Source: Chamaelirium japonicum
Taxonomy: Eukaryota > Streptophyta > Magnoliopsida > Liliales > Melanthiaceae
Assembly: GCA_947650365.1 (NCBI GenBank)
Contig: OX393550.1
Coordinates: 117,570,374 to 117,634,373, forward strand
Length of the DNA: 64,000 bases
Reading direction: 5' to 3'
The notes under the pieces were generated by a model that did no database searches, had not been told where the DNA came from, and was given only the letters and a program-made list of their open reading frames with translations. Every line of letters starts with the position of its first letter. Position 1 is the stretch's first letter. Position numbers and translations under genes: made by a program. Shown piece by piece: positions 30,139-42,800 of the stretch.

Positions 30139-33100
30139 TCCATCTTCTCCCTCTCAGACCCGATCTCTCTCTTCTCTCTCACTCTCTCTCGGACTTCTAT
30201 CTCTCCCCCCTCTCACCTGATCTCTCACTCTCTCTCTCGGATCTCTCTCCTCTCTCTACCCGATCCCCACAAACCCGTCCCCCCCCCTCCATCCTTGTCA
30301 ACCCCCTATAGCCACCCTAAGATTCGTAGCCCCCCCTCCGCCGCCCCAAATCCCACAAATTCTGCCTGTACACCGGCCGCCACCCCCTCTTCACCCTTTA
30401 AAACCCTAACTCGACCCCTCTCCCCCCTTTCCTCCTTCAGTCCGACCTCCTCACCCCCTCTCTGATCCCTCATCTCTCCCCTATGTTCCCTCTCTCTCTC
30501 AATCCCTTTCTTTCCTTTTGTGGCGCGCAACAGTCGGAGTGTAGCCGGCTGGAGAGGAGCAGTTGGCGCTGGGGAGGAGCAATCGGAGGAGGAGCAGCAA
30601 GTCGACGACCCCCAAGTGCACCAGGTCAGCCTCCCTCCCCTGTTTTTCCTGATGGTGCTGTTGAGACCAGCCGACCCCTTGCTTTTATTCTCTTTTGTAT
30701 GTGGATCCGAACCCCATGGCCATGTAGCCGTCACCTTGATGCAGCCATGGCTGCTAGCCTGGTTGCCAGTGGCTATGTAGCTGGCAAGGCTCGAACTCAA
30801 CCAAGCCAGGGCCCACCAACAACCCTCGGTTTTCCTTGTTTTTGCTACGATGGTTGCCGACTGCTTGGCCGGTGACGGCCAGGCAGCAAGTGGCTTTGAC
30901 CACCTCGGTTGGACATGACCCGACCCCCATTGACTAGGTAAGCTGCCCCCTCTTTTTTTCCCCTGTTCTTTTTCTAGTTTTATCGAGGCCAGCCGTGAAA
31001 CTCCCTCTCGTTTACCTTTGAAGCGACCATGGTCGACGACCATGTTGCCGACAGCTATAAAGCCAATGATCGACCAAGCCCTTATCTGCCCCCCTTGTCT
31101 AGGCAGCTACCAACCTCAGGCTACCCCCGCCGTCAATCGGAGTACCAATGGTTGGCAGTCAAGCGGCGACCCACCCACTAGAGCCAAGCCACCAACTGAA
31201 TGCCAACGAGAAGGACTGACCCCTCCCTTCGTGTTGATCATGACTGCAGTCGGCCTAGAGCCGACAGTAAGGCAACCCTTGTTCCGACGTAGCCTAGCAC
31301 ACGCTGTCAAACCATACTCGAGCCGGACGGATATGTTGACTCGGAATATGCCCACCTCGATGACGGTAGTGCCGCCAACACATACTAATATTCTCTTATG
31401 TTATTATGGCTTCGACCGTATCCGGCAATAGAATAATGCGTGCCATTAATTCCTGGGATATAAACCTCAGAGGCACCGTGGTGCGTGCTAATGAGTCGGT
31501 GCTCGAAGACGCCTAGGACGTCGATCAACCAACCTTGGAATTTTACCGAGCGAGACATGTTTCTTTTGCCAATTCGAGCACAGGCTTGATATGACTCGTT
31601 AGTTGTCATTGTACAAGCCCGACCATATCAACACCCTAGCCCGAGGTCATCTCAGGCGAAGGACAAATCGAACCCCACGACTCTACCTTTTCCTCCTTGT
31701 AGAGACCCGCCAACTTTAAATTGTAATACTTTCTCGTATGGTTCAATTACCAGTTCATGACCGGGACGATCCAGCTGCAGGCGAAACGGAGGCCAGTGAT
31801 GGAAGTTTGTGCGCTTTGACCAGGTGACACTGCACATTGTTTTCGATAATTAATTATGATGTTATAGAAATTAAGGGTAGGTGTCCATAACGCTGCATGC
31901 GGGTCCCACCGGACATCGTCGCATGTGGTCGAGTGACCCCACCTTGCATACGGAGTCGCGAATCTGACAATGCATGCTTGAAAATATCAAGAATTAAATA
32001 ATAATTATTCTGCTGATTGCTTGGACACCGTAAATAGGTATTCACCTTAAGTTACATAAATTAATAATTAAATAATAATAATCGGGACCCACCCTCCAGC
32101 GAGGGGTGTGGTAACCCTGGCACACGGGTAAACGGACGAGAGTAATTTATTATATTTATTGTGATGCATGGGTTGTGAGCATGGTGCGAATCCCGGGGTA
32201 AAACGTCGAAGCTATTGTATTATTATAACTGTGGTATTCTATCATGTGGAAAGATTGAACCCCGTGCGCGCAAAGGCCATGAACCACCATGTGCGCACAA
32301 CCGAAGATCAGTAGACTAGGGGGTCACATGCAAGGGTTGTGGTAAAGCCAATAGGAGGTGCCCTCTAGTGGGATTGGCTTAGCAATCCTGTCCTGGGGTA
32401 GTTGAAGCCCCCAAGGAAAACAAGTTGGGCTGTAGAGCTCCACCGTGAAAGATGGGAAACCCCTTATGATCATATGGGTGATTTTGTGCATGGTGTCGGA
32501 GGATGCACGGCGAGAGAGTTTGCCCTCTACATCGAAATAAAAGGCCATATAGTAATGCCCGAGCAGGGGCAGGATGAACAAAATATCTAGGATTCACATT
32601 GAGTATGTTTACTGTTATGAATTGTAAAAATGGTATATTCGATAACCTAGTGATAGTAGGGATTGCATACGAATGTAGAAATTGCATGGACACTTAGGAC
32701 GTGATTGAAAACATAGTTGGACAACTAGGTTAATCAGTAAATTATTTTAAAATACAGGTATTATTAATTATCTAGGCAGTTAGCTTGTCACTAGCCATTA
32801 ATTTGACTAATCTCCCAAATATATTTTTGGGGGCTACTCATTCCCACGAGTAGACTCTCCTGCAGGAGCGGAGGCACAGGAGCAGCAATAGGAGTCTAGT
32901 ATATTGTTTATTATAGTAGCTTGTCTTTCTTATTTCTAGTATGTCAATTTTAGTAGTGGTTTCTTTTCATTCGATGTAATCGTACTGGATTGGAATAAGA
33001 GTTTCTAAGCTCGTTAGTTTAGATTAGTGTTTTGTGATTACTAATGCTGATGATCCAGCTGGAACTTTTTGGGTATGCCTCTCCTCAAGGCCCCAACCCT

Positions 33101-33554
33101 AGGTTAGATCACAATGAAAATATAAGAAAAGAACTGACCTAATTAACTAGCCCAGTAGATAGGACCTCCAAGCCAGTATACCGAGTACTAGGGAGTAAGC
33201 GAGGCTAATCAGCTCGCTGTCAGAGGCTTGAGCATCATGCTCCCTTAAGGGGGACTTCTGTCAGCATGTGGGACATCGATATGCCACATCTGCTGAGAGG
33301 ATCCCGGTGAAGGTCGAGCATGGTCATCTCTATTGAAAATTTTTAGCTCTCTCGGTTTCCTCTTAATAAAACATTTATATAAAAATCAAGTTTTAAAAAT
33401 ACCCCTTGTTTCTCTCTCCTTCTTTTTCATTAACGAGAGAGTAGGAGCCCTGTGAGAAAACCTTTTTGGAGTAGATAGTTGACCAAACCCTAAACCCCTT
33501 GGTTTTTCTCACCTCACACCCCAGGGATCGGTTCCAGATTCCTGGGGTGTCACA
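29624..33554 (+). mobile_element. Ty3/gypsy solo LTR (3.9 kb), TSD ctttc
   Basis: It begins tgtaatgacc and ends ggggtgtcaca, and is flanked by perfect ctttc pentamers at 29619-29623 and 33555-33559. It aligns in order with the LTR of the full-length element at 35187 (shared: gaggagcagccggc-like stretch at ~30555, tacggataacgctgcatgcg-type region at ~31885, cactggggctactcattcccacgag-type region at ~32830), but is longer and clearly diverged. No internal coding region exists, so it is a solo LTR. The open frames inside are low-complexity or LTR sequence. Confidence 0.85.
30085..30134. repeat. (CT)n microsatellite in the solo LTR
   Basis: About 50 bp of CT, continuing as an imperfect pyrimidine-rich stretch to about 30270. 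Confidence 0.95.
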
Positions 33555-33653
33555 CTTTCGATTTGGATTGTAGTGGGACGCCGCCACAGGGGAAGCTCCA
33601 TTCAGTACATCAAAGGTAGGAGAGGCGACGTAGGTTCTCTGCACGATATGGAT

Positions 33654-33712
33654 CCATCATGGCCATCTACAATGATTACGCCGACGACTTTTGGAGTTTC
33701 GGCGTCATCATC
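33654..33712 (+). pseudogene. MAPKK-like kinase fragment 2
   Basis: It reads YNDYADDFWSFGVII, matching the GYAGDIWSLGVSIL-type subdomain IX of MKK4/5-like kinases. It is followed by a pyrimidine-rich stretch (ttctatttggaaactgcttc) that also follows fragment 1 (29550). The fragments are therefore copies of the same segment, now on opposite sides of the solo LTR. Confidence 0.6.
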
Positions 33713-33766
33713 CCATTTCTATTTTTCATCTCTTCTATTTGGAAACTGCTTCTCTTTTGGCTGAAA

Positions 33767-33767
<1 letters not shown>

Positions 33768-33842
<75 letters not shown>
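33768..33842. repeat. (GA)n microsatellite
   Basis: About 75 bp of GA. Confidence 0.97.
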
Positions 33843-33844
<2 letters not shown>

Positions 33845-34279
33845 GGGGGTGGCTATTGTTTGTGTCAGTCATTATGCCGATGGGGTTGTGCATGTGTGTT
33901 AATGGTCTATCGCTCGCCTGTTTGAGCATATTTCTTTGTGCATGTTAAAGCCAAGATCCTAATGCTTGCCCACCCTGGGTAGAGCCTTGCTATGTAATCC
34001 CTCCCCCCTTGCCTTTGACACTCTAATACACTTTCTTACGTTTCAAAAAAAAAATGATACTTCAAGCTTTAAATCTTGCACATTGTGTTATTATTCCCAA
34101 TTTTAATACACTACTTGGTTCTTTTTTTTCTGATATTCTTTTGATGGGCATGGTAGATTATTGACAACAAGATTAGCAAATACCACTTTGAATTTATTAT
34201 CAAGTGGGATGCGTCTCTTTTGATCCAAATTGGATTCTGGTACTGCTATTATCGAATCCAGCTCACACACACACATTGC
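33843..34279. other. No gene recognised
   Basis: Unique-looking AT-rich sequence between two GA microsatellites, with no supportable ORF. Confidence 0.5.
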
Positions 34280-34280
34280 G

Positions 34281-34342
<62 letters not shown>
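34281..34342. repeat. (GA)n microsatellite
   Basis: About 62 bp of GA preceded by a short CA run. Confidence 0.97.
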
Positions 34343-34343
<1 letters not shown>

Positions 34344-34444
34344 GATCGGGGTGGGGTAACTGTCTTCGGGGTTGGGCATTGTCGGACAAGTCCACGCCGA
34401 ATGTGGCTAGTCCCACTGAAAATGGGTGCGACGATCATATGTGG

Positions 34445-34738
<294 letters not shown>

Positions 34739-34770
34739 TAGAGAGAGAGAGAGAGGGGGGGGTGGGGGGG

Positions 34771-35033
34771 TTTCTTAACTATGTTATATGCATAATCGGA
34801 TTCGGATCATATTTTATAATATCCTTCGGATATCGGATCGGATCTGGATATACCCTGATCCGGTCCAATCCGACCCGTTTGACAGACCTACACATGGCAT
34901 AGGCCTCAGCTTTATAAGTATTTAAAGTTGTTACTATTAGTTGCCAATTTGAACGTATAGCTGAGTTTAGAGATTATAGATACAATATTAAAGATATTTA
35001 ATTGATCGAATGATTATTTGAAGTTATGTAGTA
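34771..35033. other. No gene recognised
   Basis: AT-rich sequence with gatcggatc-type phrases around 34830. Nothing supportable. Confidence 0.5.
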
Positions 35034-35186
35034 TGTGAGAATAGTCCCACATCGGTAAAGGGGTGGGAGTTCCTCGTCTTCATATACCATTGCCCTCTTC
35101 CTCTCATCACCGGTTTTGAGGGGGCATGGGAATTGTACACATGGTATCAGAGCTAGGTCTCACTCTGTCTCCCCTCCATGTGGTCC
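35034..35186 (+). mobile_element. TRIM retrotransposon, 5' LTR, PBS and start of internal region
   Basis: A 108-bp LTR runs from tgtgagaatagtcccacatc to attgtacaca and is followed at once by tggtatcagagc (PBS complementary to initiator-Met tRNA). The internal region is cut at ggtcc by the gypsy element and resumes at 46453. TRIMs are short non-coding LTR elements mobilised in trans. The tcccacatcgg phrase is typical of plant TRIM LTRs. Confidence 0.8.
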
Positions 35187-38100
35187 TGTAATACCCGATA
35201 CGTTGATTTCAGGGCAGCCTGGTTTTATTATTATTTTTTTTATTGTTGCTAAATTTATTGAATTGTTTTTCGTATTTATGATCGTCGATGGTGTGTGCTT
35301 GAACCTGAGTTGGACCGGGCAGTGGGCCCGGGGTCCAGGTCGCTAGGCGACACTGGAGGCATGGTATGAATGTTTTGGTAATAATATAAATTAAGTAATA
35401 TATCAGGTTTTTAGACGAGTCTGTCGGACTCGTGAGGTTTGCGCATTGGCCCGTCTCGATGCGATGCAAGCTCGAGTGCGAGCCATGTTCAACTGCGAGC
35501 TTTGCTTAAAAAAAAAAAAGAGAATTAAATTTAAAACCTAAATCTAAACCTATCCCACTACCCATTCAACCAACCCCATTACCCAACTATTCAGCCAACC
35601 CAACCCTTTCAACCAACCCTCTTTCAACCATTCAGCCAACCCAACCCAACCCAATTACAGGGCGTCTCTCTCTCTCTATCTCTCAATCCCAAAACCTGAA
35701 ACCCCACTCTCCCTCTCAAACCCGATCTCTCTCTCTAACCCGATCCCTATCTTCCCCCCTCTATCTCTCAACCGATCCCTCTCTATCCCGCAGCCCCAAC
35801 AACCCCGATCCCTTCCCTCTCATCTCTATCCCGTCAGGTCCCCCCCCCCCTATATAAATTAAACCCAAAACCCAGCCCGACCCCATCCCTCACATCTCTC
35901 GATCTCTCCCTCTTTCATCTAACCTCCTCTCCCCTGCGATCATTGGGGCGCGCGGCAGCCGACCAGGGAGGAGCAGCCGGTGCTGGGGAGGAGCAGCTGG
36001 AGGAAGAGCCATCGTCGACGACCCCCGACTGCACCAGGTCAGCCCCCTCTCCGTCCCCTGTTCTTTTTCTCCGGCTCTGTTGAGACCAACCCGACGAACC
36101 CCTATTTTTTTCTCCTTTTGTGATGATCAGACCGACGACCCTGTCGATCGGATCTATGCCCGACGACCCTGCCGATCGAATCTATGCCCTGTTTTTTTTT
36201 GTTTTCTTTCTGTAAGAAATCCGGCCGACCTCTAACCCTCTTGGGGTTTTGGACCTCGATGCGGCCTTGGTAGCCGGTGGCCGAGCTACCGACGAACCAA
36301 TCCATTGCATGCCGCTCCCTTCGTTCTCACCTTGCTGCAATGGCTGCCGACGGCCTCGTTGTCGGCAGCCATGCAACAGGTGGTACCCGACCCAGTCCGA
36401 CTAGGCCCCATGTGCTAACAGCCACCTACCCCTTTGATCCCGTGTTCCCTCCGTGGTGGTGACCGCCGTCGGCTTTAACGTTGACTTGCAGACAGTAGAA
36501 GCCAACCACCATTGATGGCAGACCAACTAATACCCCTTTAACCATATCGATCTTCGTGTCCATAACACGATGATAATAGCATCCGGTCCCCATGCAATTA
36601 AAATTGAAATCCCCGTTTTTAGCTTATTAGTAACATATGGATGCATGCAACTTACCAGTTCGTACCGGGGCGATCCAACCGTTGACGGAGTAAAGGCCAG
36701 AGACGGGAGTCCGTGCACGTCGACCAGGTGACACAGTACGCTTTCTTTAATAATTAATAATGTGAATATAGAAATTAAGGGTAGGCGCCCATAACGCTGC
36801 ATGCGGGTCCCGCCGGACGTCGTCGCATGTGGTCGAGTGGACCCCGCCTTGCATGCGGAGTCACGAGTCCGGCGACGCATGCATAAAAAGTTAATAATTT
36901 AACAATAAATATTTTATTGTTTGCATGGACACCATAGATAGGTTTTTCCTTAATTTGAATAAATTAATAATTAAAAGAATTATCGGGACCCACCCTCCTA
37001 AGGGAGCGTGGTAACCCTAGTAAAGGGATTTTTGGGCAAGAATGCTTTATGATATTTAATTATGATGCTGGGTTGTGAGCGGGTGCGAATCCTGGTGTAA
37101 TCCATCGAAAATGATTAAACACTGTTTAGTTTTCCTTTAATGCCATGTGGTTTTGTTAATCATTGTTAACCTACCTGGTTAGAGGGTAGGGACCCCGTGC
37201 GCGCAAGGGTCGTGAACCACCTTGCGCGTACAGCCGAAGTTGAGTAGGTTAGGGGTCACGGGCAAGGGTTGTGGTAAAGCCAATAGGAGGTGCCCTCAAG
37301 TAGGGATTGGCCTAGCATCCCTGTCCCGGGGAGTTAAAGTCCCTATAGTAAAGCAAGTTGGGCGGTAGAGCTCCACCGTGAAAGACGGGAAACCCCTTAT
37401 GATCATCTGGGTGAATTGTGCATGGTGTTGGTGGATGCACGGCGAGAGAGTTGGCTCTCTACATCGAAATAAAAGGCCCGATAGTAATGCCCGACCGGGG
37501 GCAGGTTGAACAAAATATCCGGGGTTCATGTTGAATGTGTTATTGTTTGATTATAAATTTTGAATTGTATGACTGTATACACGATAACCTAGTGACAGTA
37601 GGATTTGCATGTGAATGTAGAAATTGCATGGACACATAGGACGTGTTTGAGAACATAGCTTGACAATTAGATTAATCAATAATTTGTCTTAAAAATTGAG
37701 CGTTGTTAATTATTAAAATTGTTAGCTTGTCACTAGTCATTTATTTGGCTAATCTCCCAAATGTATTTTTGGGGGCTACTCATTCCCACGAGTAGACTCT
37801 TCTGCAGGAGCTGAGGCACAGGAGCAGCAGTAGGAGTCCAGCAGTCAGTAGAGTAGCAGCTTATTTTTTTTCTATTTATGTCAATCTTAGTAGTGGTACC
37901 TTTTCTTCGGATGTAATCGAATTGGATTGGAATAAGTTTCTATTAGTTAGTTAGTTTGATAAGTGGTAATGTGCCAGCTGAATTTTCTTTGGGTAGGCCT
38001 CTCCTCAAGGCCCCAAGCCTAGGTTAGATCACTACAAAAATATAAAACGAATAACTGACCAAATTTGACAAGCCCAGTAGATAGGACCTTCAGACAGATG

Positions 38101-38405
38101 CACCGAGTGTTCGGGAGCGGGTGAGATACTCGGCTCGCCGTCGGAGGCTTGAGCCGCGTGCTCCTTTAGAGTATATTCTGTCAGTATGTTGTGACACCGT
38201 TGAGTCGCATGTACTGAAAGGATATCCCTTTTAAAGGTCGAGCCTGATATTTGTTTCTCCCCTTTCTTTCATTTGCTTGTGTGTGAGCGTAGAAAGAGCC
38301 CAGTGAGAATCCTAAATTGGCATAGTTAAGTAACCATACCCATAACCCTCTTCCTTTCTCACCTCACACCCCAGGAATCGGTCTTCAGATTTCTGGGGCG
38401 TGACA
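35187..38405 (+). repeat. 5' LTR of the gypsy element
   Basis: 3,219 bp, equal in length to the 3' LTR. It starts tgtaatacccgatacgttga and ends tctggggcgtgaca. It carries pyrimidine-rich stretches around 35660-35860. Small open frames in it are not conserved genes. Confidence 0.95.
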
Positions 38406-38407
38406 GC

Positions 38408-38419
38408 TGGTATCAGAGC
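38408..38419 (+). promoter_or_regulatory. Primer-binding site (initiator-Met tRNA)
   Basis: tggtatcagagc lies two bases after the 5' LTR and is complementary to the 3' end of plant initiator-Met tRNA, where minus-strand DNA synthesis begins. Confidence 0.92.
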
Positions 38420-38527
38420 CTAGGGATATGTTCCTTGGGGTTAGTTTCTAGGATTATGAGTCTAAGTCTAGAGTCTAAATAGTTGGTTAATAGATAGTTG
38501 ACGTTAGGACTGTCTTTTCAATTTCAG

Positions 38528-39745
38528 ATGGCGGGTACTAGGAGTGGAAATGGTGCGAGCAACGGAGCAGGATCGTCCTTTGTGTCTGATAGCACGGCGA
38601 GGATGATGGAAATGCTCCAGGGGATGGCCACCATGGTCCAGCAGCAGCAGGTTGCTGTTGCGCAGCAGCAGACGGCTGCTCAGCAGCAGGCCGAGCTAGC
38701 ACAGGCTGCTCTTGCCCAGGCCCAGGCTCGTCAGCAGGCTGAGGGCGAGCGGCAAGGGAAATTGCTGAAAGACTTCAAGGCGATGGGACCACCGAGCTTC
38801 AAGGGCGAGCCTGACCCCATAGAGGCCGATCGTTGGTTCCAGCAGACCGAGAAGATACTGAACGCGTTGGGCATCACCGACGATAGGAGAGTGACCTTCG
38901 CCTCGTACCAGTTTGAGGCTGAGGCAGACTTCTGGTGGCAGACTGTCCAGCGTACCAGAGCAGCAGATCGAGGAGCGATTACGTGGCAGGAGTTTGAGAA
39001 ACTCTTTCGGAAGAAGTTCTTTCCGGTTACCGTGCAGAACCGGATGAAGATGGAGTTTCTGGCGCTCTATCAGGGATCTCGTACTGTGACACAGTATGAG
39101 GCCAAGTTCTCGGAGCTTGCGAGGTATGCTCCACACCAGGTGGCAACCGACGGCAGGAGAGCCTTGCGTTTTGAGCATGGCTTGAATCCAGCAATCAGAG
39201 GTAGGGTTACTCCTTTCTTGGGGCAATCATATGAGGAGTTGGTCAACCGGTCCCTAGCAGTGGAGCAGGAGTTGAAGGAGTCCCGCGCTATCATGGAGAA
39301 GCGGAGTGGCAGCAGTCGCAACGGTCCACCGGCTCAGAAGAGGTTTAGGCCTATGGAGACTCGACCCCCGCCGCGCCAGCCTCAGAACTTTCGGGGTCCT
39401 CCAGCTCTTGGACCGCCGCGGCGTGGATGTTTTCAGTGTGGTTCGTTTGAGCATCTGAAGTGGAACTGTCCACAGCTTCGTCGGCAGCCACTCCTACCAG
39501 CTCCACCACAGAGGCCTGCTCTGCCGCCACCACCTGTGCAGCAGCAGAGGCCTCCACAGAGAGCTCAGCAGCAGCAGCGTCCTCCCCAGGCACAGCAGCA
39601 GAGGTCTTTCCCCCGTCAGGGCGGAGGAGGCAGCCAGGCTCAGGGAAGGACGTACATGCTAGTTGGTCAAGACCCAGAGGCTTCTGGGGGAGCGATCGAA
39701 GGTAACCCTGAACTTAGAATTTCAATTCGTAGACGTATGGTGTAG
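38528..39745 (+). CDS. gag: Gypsy Gag polyprotein, stop lies inside a putative intron
   Basis: The start at 38528 (MAGTRSGNG) is preferred over the upstream in-frame ATG at 38498. A Gln/Ala-rich coiled-coil-like N-terminus is followed by the retrotransposon Gag domain (DRWFQQTEKILNALG, EFEKLFRKKFFPVTVQ). Next comes a CCHC zinc knuckle C-x2-C-x4-H-x4-C (CFQCGSFEHLKWNC) near 39430, then a Pro/Gln-rich tail. Gag forms the virus-like particle and binds RNA. The last ~14 codons and the stop fall in the GT...AG segment 39702-39830, so unspliced RNA would give Gag alone. Confidence 0.93.
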   Translation: MAGTRSGNGASNGAGSSFVSDSTARMMEMLQGMATMVQQQQVAVAQQQTAAQQQAELAQAALAQAQARQQAEGERQGKLLKDFKAMGPPSFKGEPDPIEADRWFQQTEKILNALGITDDRRVTFASYQFEAEADFWWQTVQRTRAADRGAITWQEFEKLFRKKFFPVTVQNRMKMEFLALYQGSRTVTQYEAKFSELARYAPHQVATDGRRALRFEHGLNPAIRGRVTPFLGQSYEELVNRSLAVEQELKESRAIMEKRSGSSRNGPPAQKRFRPMETRPPPRQPQNFRGPPALGPPRRGCFQCGSFEHLKWNCPQLRRQPLLPAPPQRPALPPPPVQQQRPPQRAQQQQRPPQAQQQRSFPRQGGGGSQAQGRTYMLVGQDPEASGGAIEGNPELRISIRRRMV

Positions 39746-39830
39746 TTGTCTTTGCTATTAGTTTTGATTCGTTAGAGCTTGTAGCAACCGGTAGCTAGAT
39801 TAGTTTCTTACATGTTTCCGATAACGCTAG
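39702..39830 (+). other. Putative 129-bp intron between gag and protease
   Basis: It starts gtaaccctg after a G and ends gataacgctag. It contains the Gag stop (39743-39745) and further in-frame stops. It is more AT/T-rich than flanking coding DNA (tgtctttgctattagttttg). Its removal joins an Ala-Ile-Glu codon run to Gly-Thr-Leu-Pro-Val, the usual junction ahead of protease in this group. The length is 43 codons, so the frame is the same with or without it. Splicing is inferred, not shown. Confidence 0.6.
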
Positions 39831-42800
39831 GTACCCTTCCTGTCTTTTCGACCCTTGCTTTCGTTCATTTCGATAGCGGGTCTACTCACTCCTATATCGT
39901 CCCCAGTTTTGTCAAGACTTTGGGACTGGAGTCGGTTCCATTGGGTCATACTCTGTCGGTGTTTTCACCGCTCGAGGTAAGTACCGATGTGGACCGGATC
40001 TGCCGGGACTGCATCATTCATATAGGAGACAGAGAGCTCTCGGCAGACCTCATTGTCCTGAGCTTAGGAGGAGTGGACGTACTGCTTGGGATGGATTGGA
40101 TGTCAGCCTATCACGTTACCCTCGATTGCTTTACTAAGAAGGTCACATTCTCACCTCCGGGGAGCGAGGCGTTCTACTTCTTGGGAGACAAGCAGAAGAT
40201 CTTGTGCCCGGTACCGCTGCAGCAGATCACCCTCAGCTTACTAGCGCAGCTACCGAGTAGAGATAAAGATGGGAATCCAGTAGTGCTACCACCGATGGTT
40301 CGTGAGTTTCCGGATGTCTTCCCAGATGAGCTTCCAGGCTTGCCTCCACCTCGAGAGGTTGAGTTTGCTATAGATCTCGCACCAGGAGCAGCACCGATCT
40401 CAGTTGCTCCGTATAGGATGGCTCCCGCGGAGCTAAAGGAGCTGAAGACCCAGTTGGAGGAGTTACTCGATAGAGGCTTCATTCGTCCTAGCACATCTCC
40501 TTGGGGAGCCCCAGTTTTTTTGCTCAGAAGAAGGATGGGACGAAGAGGCTTTGTATCGACTATCGTAAGCTGAATAGCATAACGATCAAGAAAAAGTACC
40601 CTTTACCTCGAATTGAGGACCTTTTTGATCAGTTGAAGGGGGCTTGCTATTTCTCGAAGATCGACCTGAGGACCGGATATCACCAGTTGGCTGTGAGAGC
40701 GGAGGATATTCCGAAGACGGCGTTCCGAACGCGATATGGGCACTATGAGTTCTTGGTCATGCCCTTTGGTCTAACGAACGCCCCTGCAGTATTTATGGAT
40801 CTGATGAACCGAGTCTTCAGCATGTTCCTGGACAGATTCGTTGTAGTATTTGTGGACGATGTTCTCATTTACTCCAAGACGGAGGGAGATCATCGAGAGC
40901 ACCTGAGTGCTGTGTTGCAGACCCTCAGAGACCACCAACTGTATGCCAAGCTCAGTAAGTGTGAGTTTTGGATGCAGGAGGTGAAGTTCCTCGGACACGT
41001 TGTCTCGCAGGAAGACATCTCCGTGGATCCATCGAAGATAGAGGCCGTGATGGACTGGGAGCAGCCAAAGAACGTATTTGAGATCAGGAGTTTCTTGGGG
41101 CTAGCGGGCTATTATAGACGTTTTGTGGAGGGATTTTCTCGTCTAGCAGCACCTCTCACCCGTCTGACAAAGAAGGGTGTCAGGTTCGAGTGGTCGGAAG
41201 ATTGTGAGAAGTCCTTCCGGGAGTTGAAGAGGCGTCTTACTTCGGCCCCAATGCTTACGATTCCGGCCAGTGGCAAAGGTTATGTTGTCTTCACCGATGC
41301 CTCACTGATGGGGCTTGGAGCTGTACTGATGCAGGATGGTAGGGTGGTAGCCTATGCCTCTAGGCAATTGAAGACTCACGAGAGGAACTATCCCACCCAT
41401 GACTTGGAGTTGGCTGCAGTGGTTTTCGCCCTGAAGATATGGAGACACTACTTGTACGGTGAGGAGTTCGATATGTATTGCGACCATAAGAGTTTGCGAT
41501 ACATCGGGAGTCAGAAGGATCTGAATATGCGTCAGAGGAGATGGATCGAGGTCCTGAAGGATTTCAACTATTCGTTTTTTTACCACCCTGGTAAAGCGAA
41601 CGTAGTTGCAGATGCCTTGAGCCGGAAGTCCCGCAGCCAGCTTGCTAGATTGGTGACTGATCGACAGGACTTTCTGGCCACGATAGAAGCCTTTGATTTG
41701 TGGGTTCAATGGGAGTCCTCTCATACCGTGTTGTGCACCATGCGAGTGCAGCCTAGCCTACTTCAGAAGGTGATTGCAGCACAGAGGCTGGATTCTGAGT
41801 TGGAGGAGATTAGAGTGCGGTGCGGCAGTGGGGAGTCTGTCCCTGATTGGTCGATCGATGCTGATGGAGGTCTGAGGTTTCGGAGGAGGTTGTGCCTCCC
41901 TGCTGATGAGGAGGTTCGAGAGGAGGTGTTGTCAGAGGCGCATCGATCCAAATTCTCGGTGCACCTTGGCGGCACCAAGATGTATCTTGATTTGAGGAGA
42001 CAGTTCTGGTGGAAGGGCATAAAGCGTGACGTGGCCGCCTTTGTGTCTAGATGTTTGACTTGTCAGCAAGTCAAGGCTGAGCACCAGAGACCGGCTGGAT
42101 TGCTACAGCCGCTTCCAATAGCTGAGTGGAAATGGGACGATGGATTTTGTTTCGGGGTTGCCTCTGACCCGGAACAAACATGACTCAGTTTGGGTGATCG
42201 TGGACCGACTGACGAAGTCGGCGCACTTTCTTCCGGTGCGGACGACGATGACATCTGTCGACCGAGCGAAGTTATATGTGAGGGAAATTGTCAAGCTGCA
42301 CGGAGTTCCAGTTTCCATTGTCTCGGATCGAGATCCTTGGTTCGTATCTCGATTTTGGGAGAGCCTGCAGACAGCTTTGGGAACGGAGCTCAGTTTTAGC
42401 ACTGCGTTTCACCCGCAGACGGATGGCCAATCAGAGAGGACGATTCAGATTTTGGCGGATATGTTGCGGGCTTGCACAGTAGATTTTGGAGGCAGTTGGG
42501 AGGAGCACCTACCTCTTGTAGAGTTCGCCTACAACAATAGTCACCAAGCTAGCATCGGCATGGCCTCCTATGAGGCTTTGTACGGGAGGCCATGTCGGTC
42601 ACCTCTTTGTTGGGAGGAGGTAGGAGAGCGGAGTCTCTTGGGGCCAGAGCTTGTCCAGGAGACGACTGAGAAGATCCAACTGATTAGAGAGCGACTTAGA
42701 GCGGCGCAGAGTCGACAGAAGAGCTACGCAAATGTGCGTCGACGCCCACTCGAGTTTACTGTCGGAGACCATGTCCTCCTGAAGGTTTCCCCTCGGCGAG

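Noticed and set aside
30306-31043. A 245-codon minus-strand frame in the gypsy solo LTR
   Set aside because: It lies wholly within LTR sequence, is low-complexity and is not kept in the related LTRs at 35187 and 43229.
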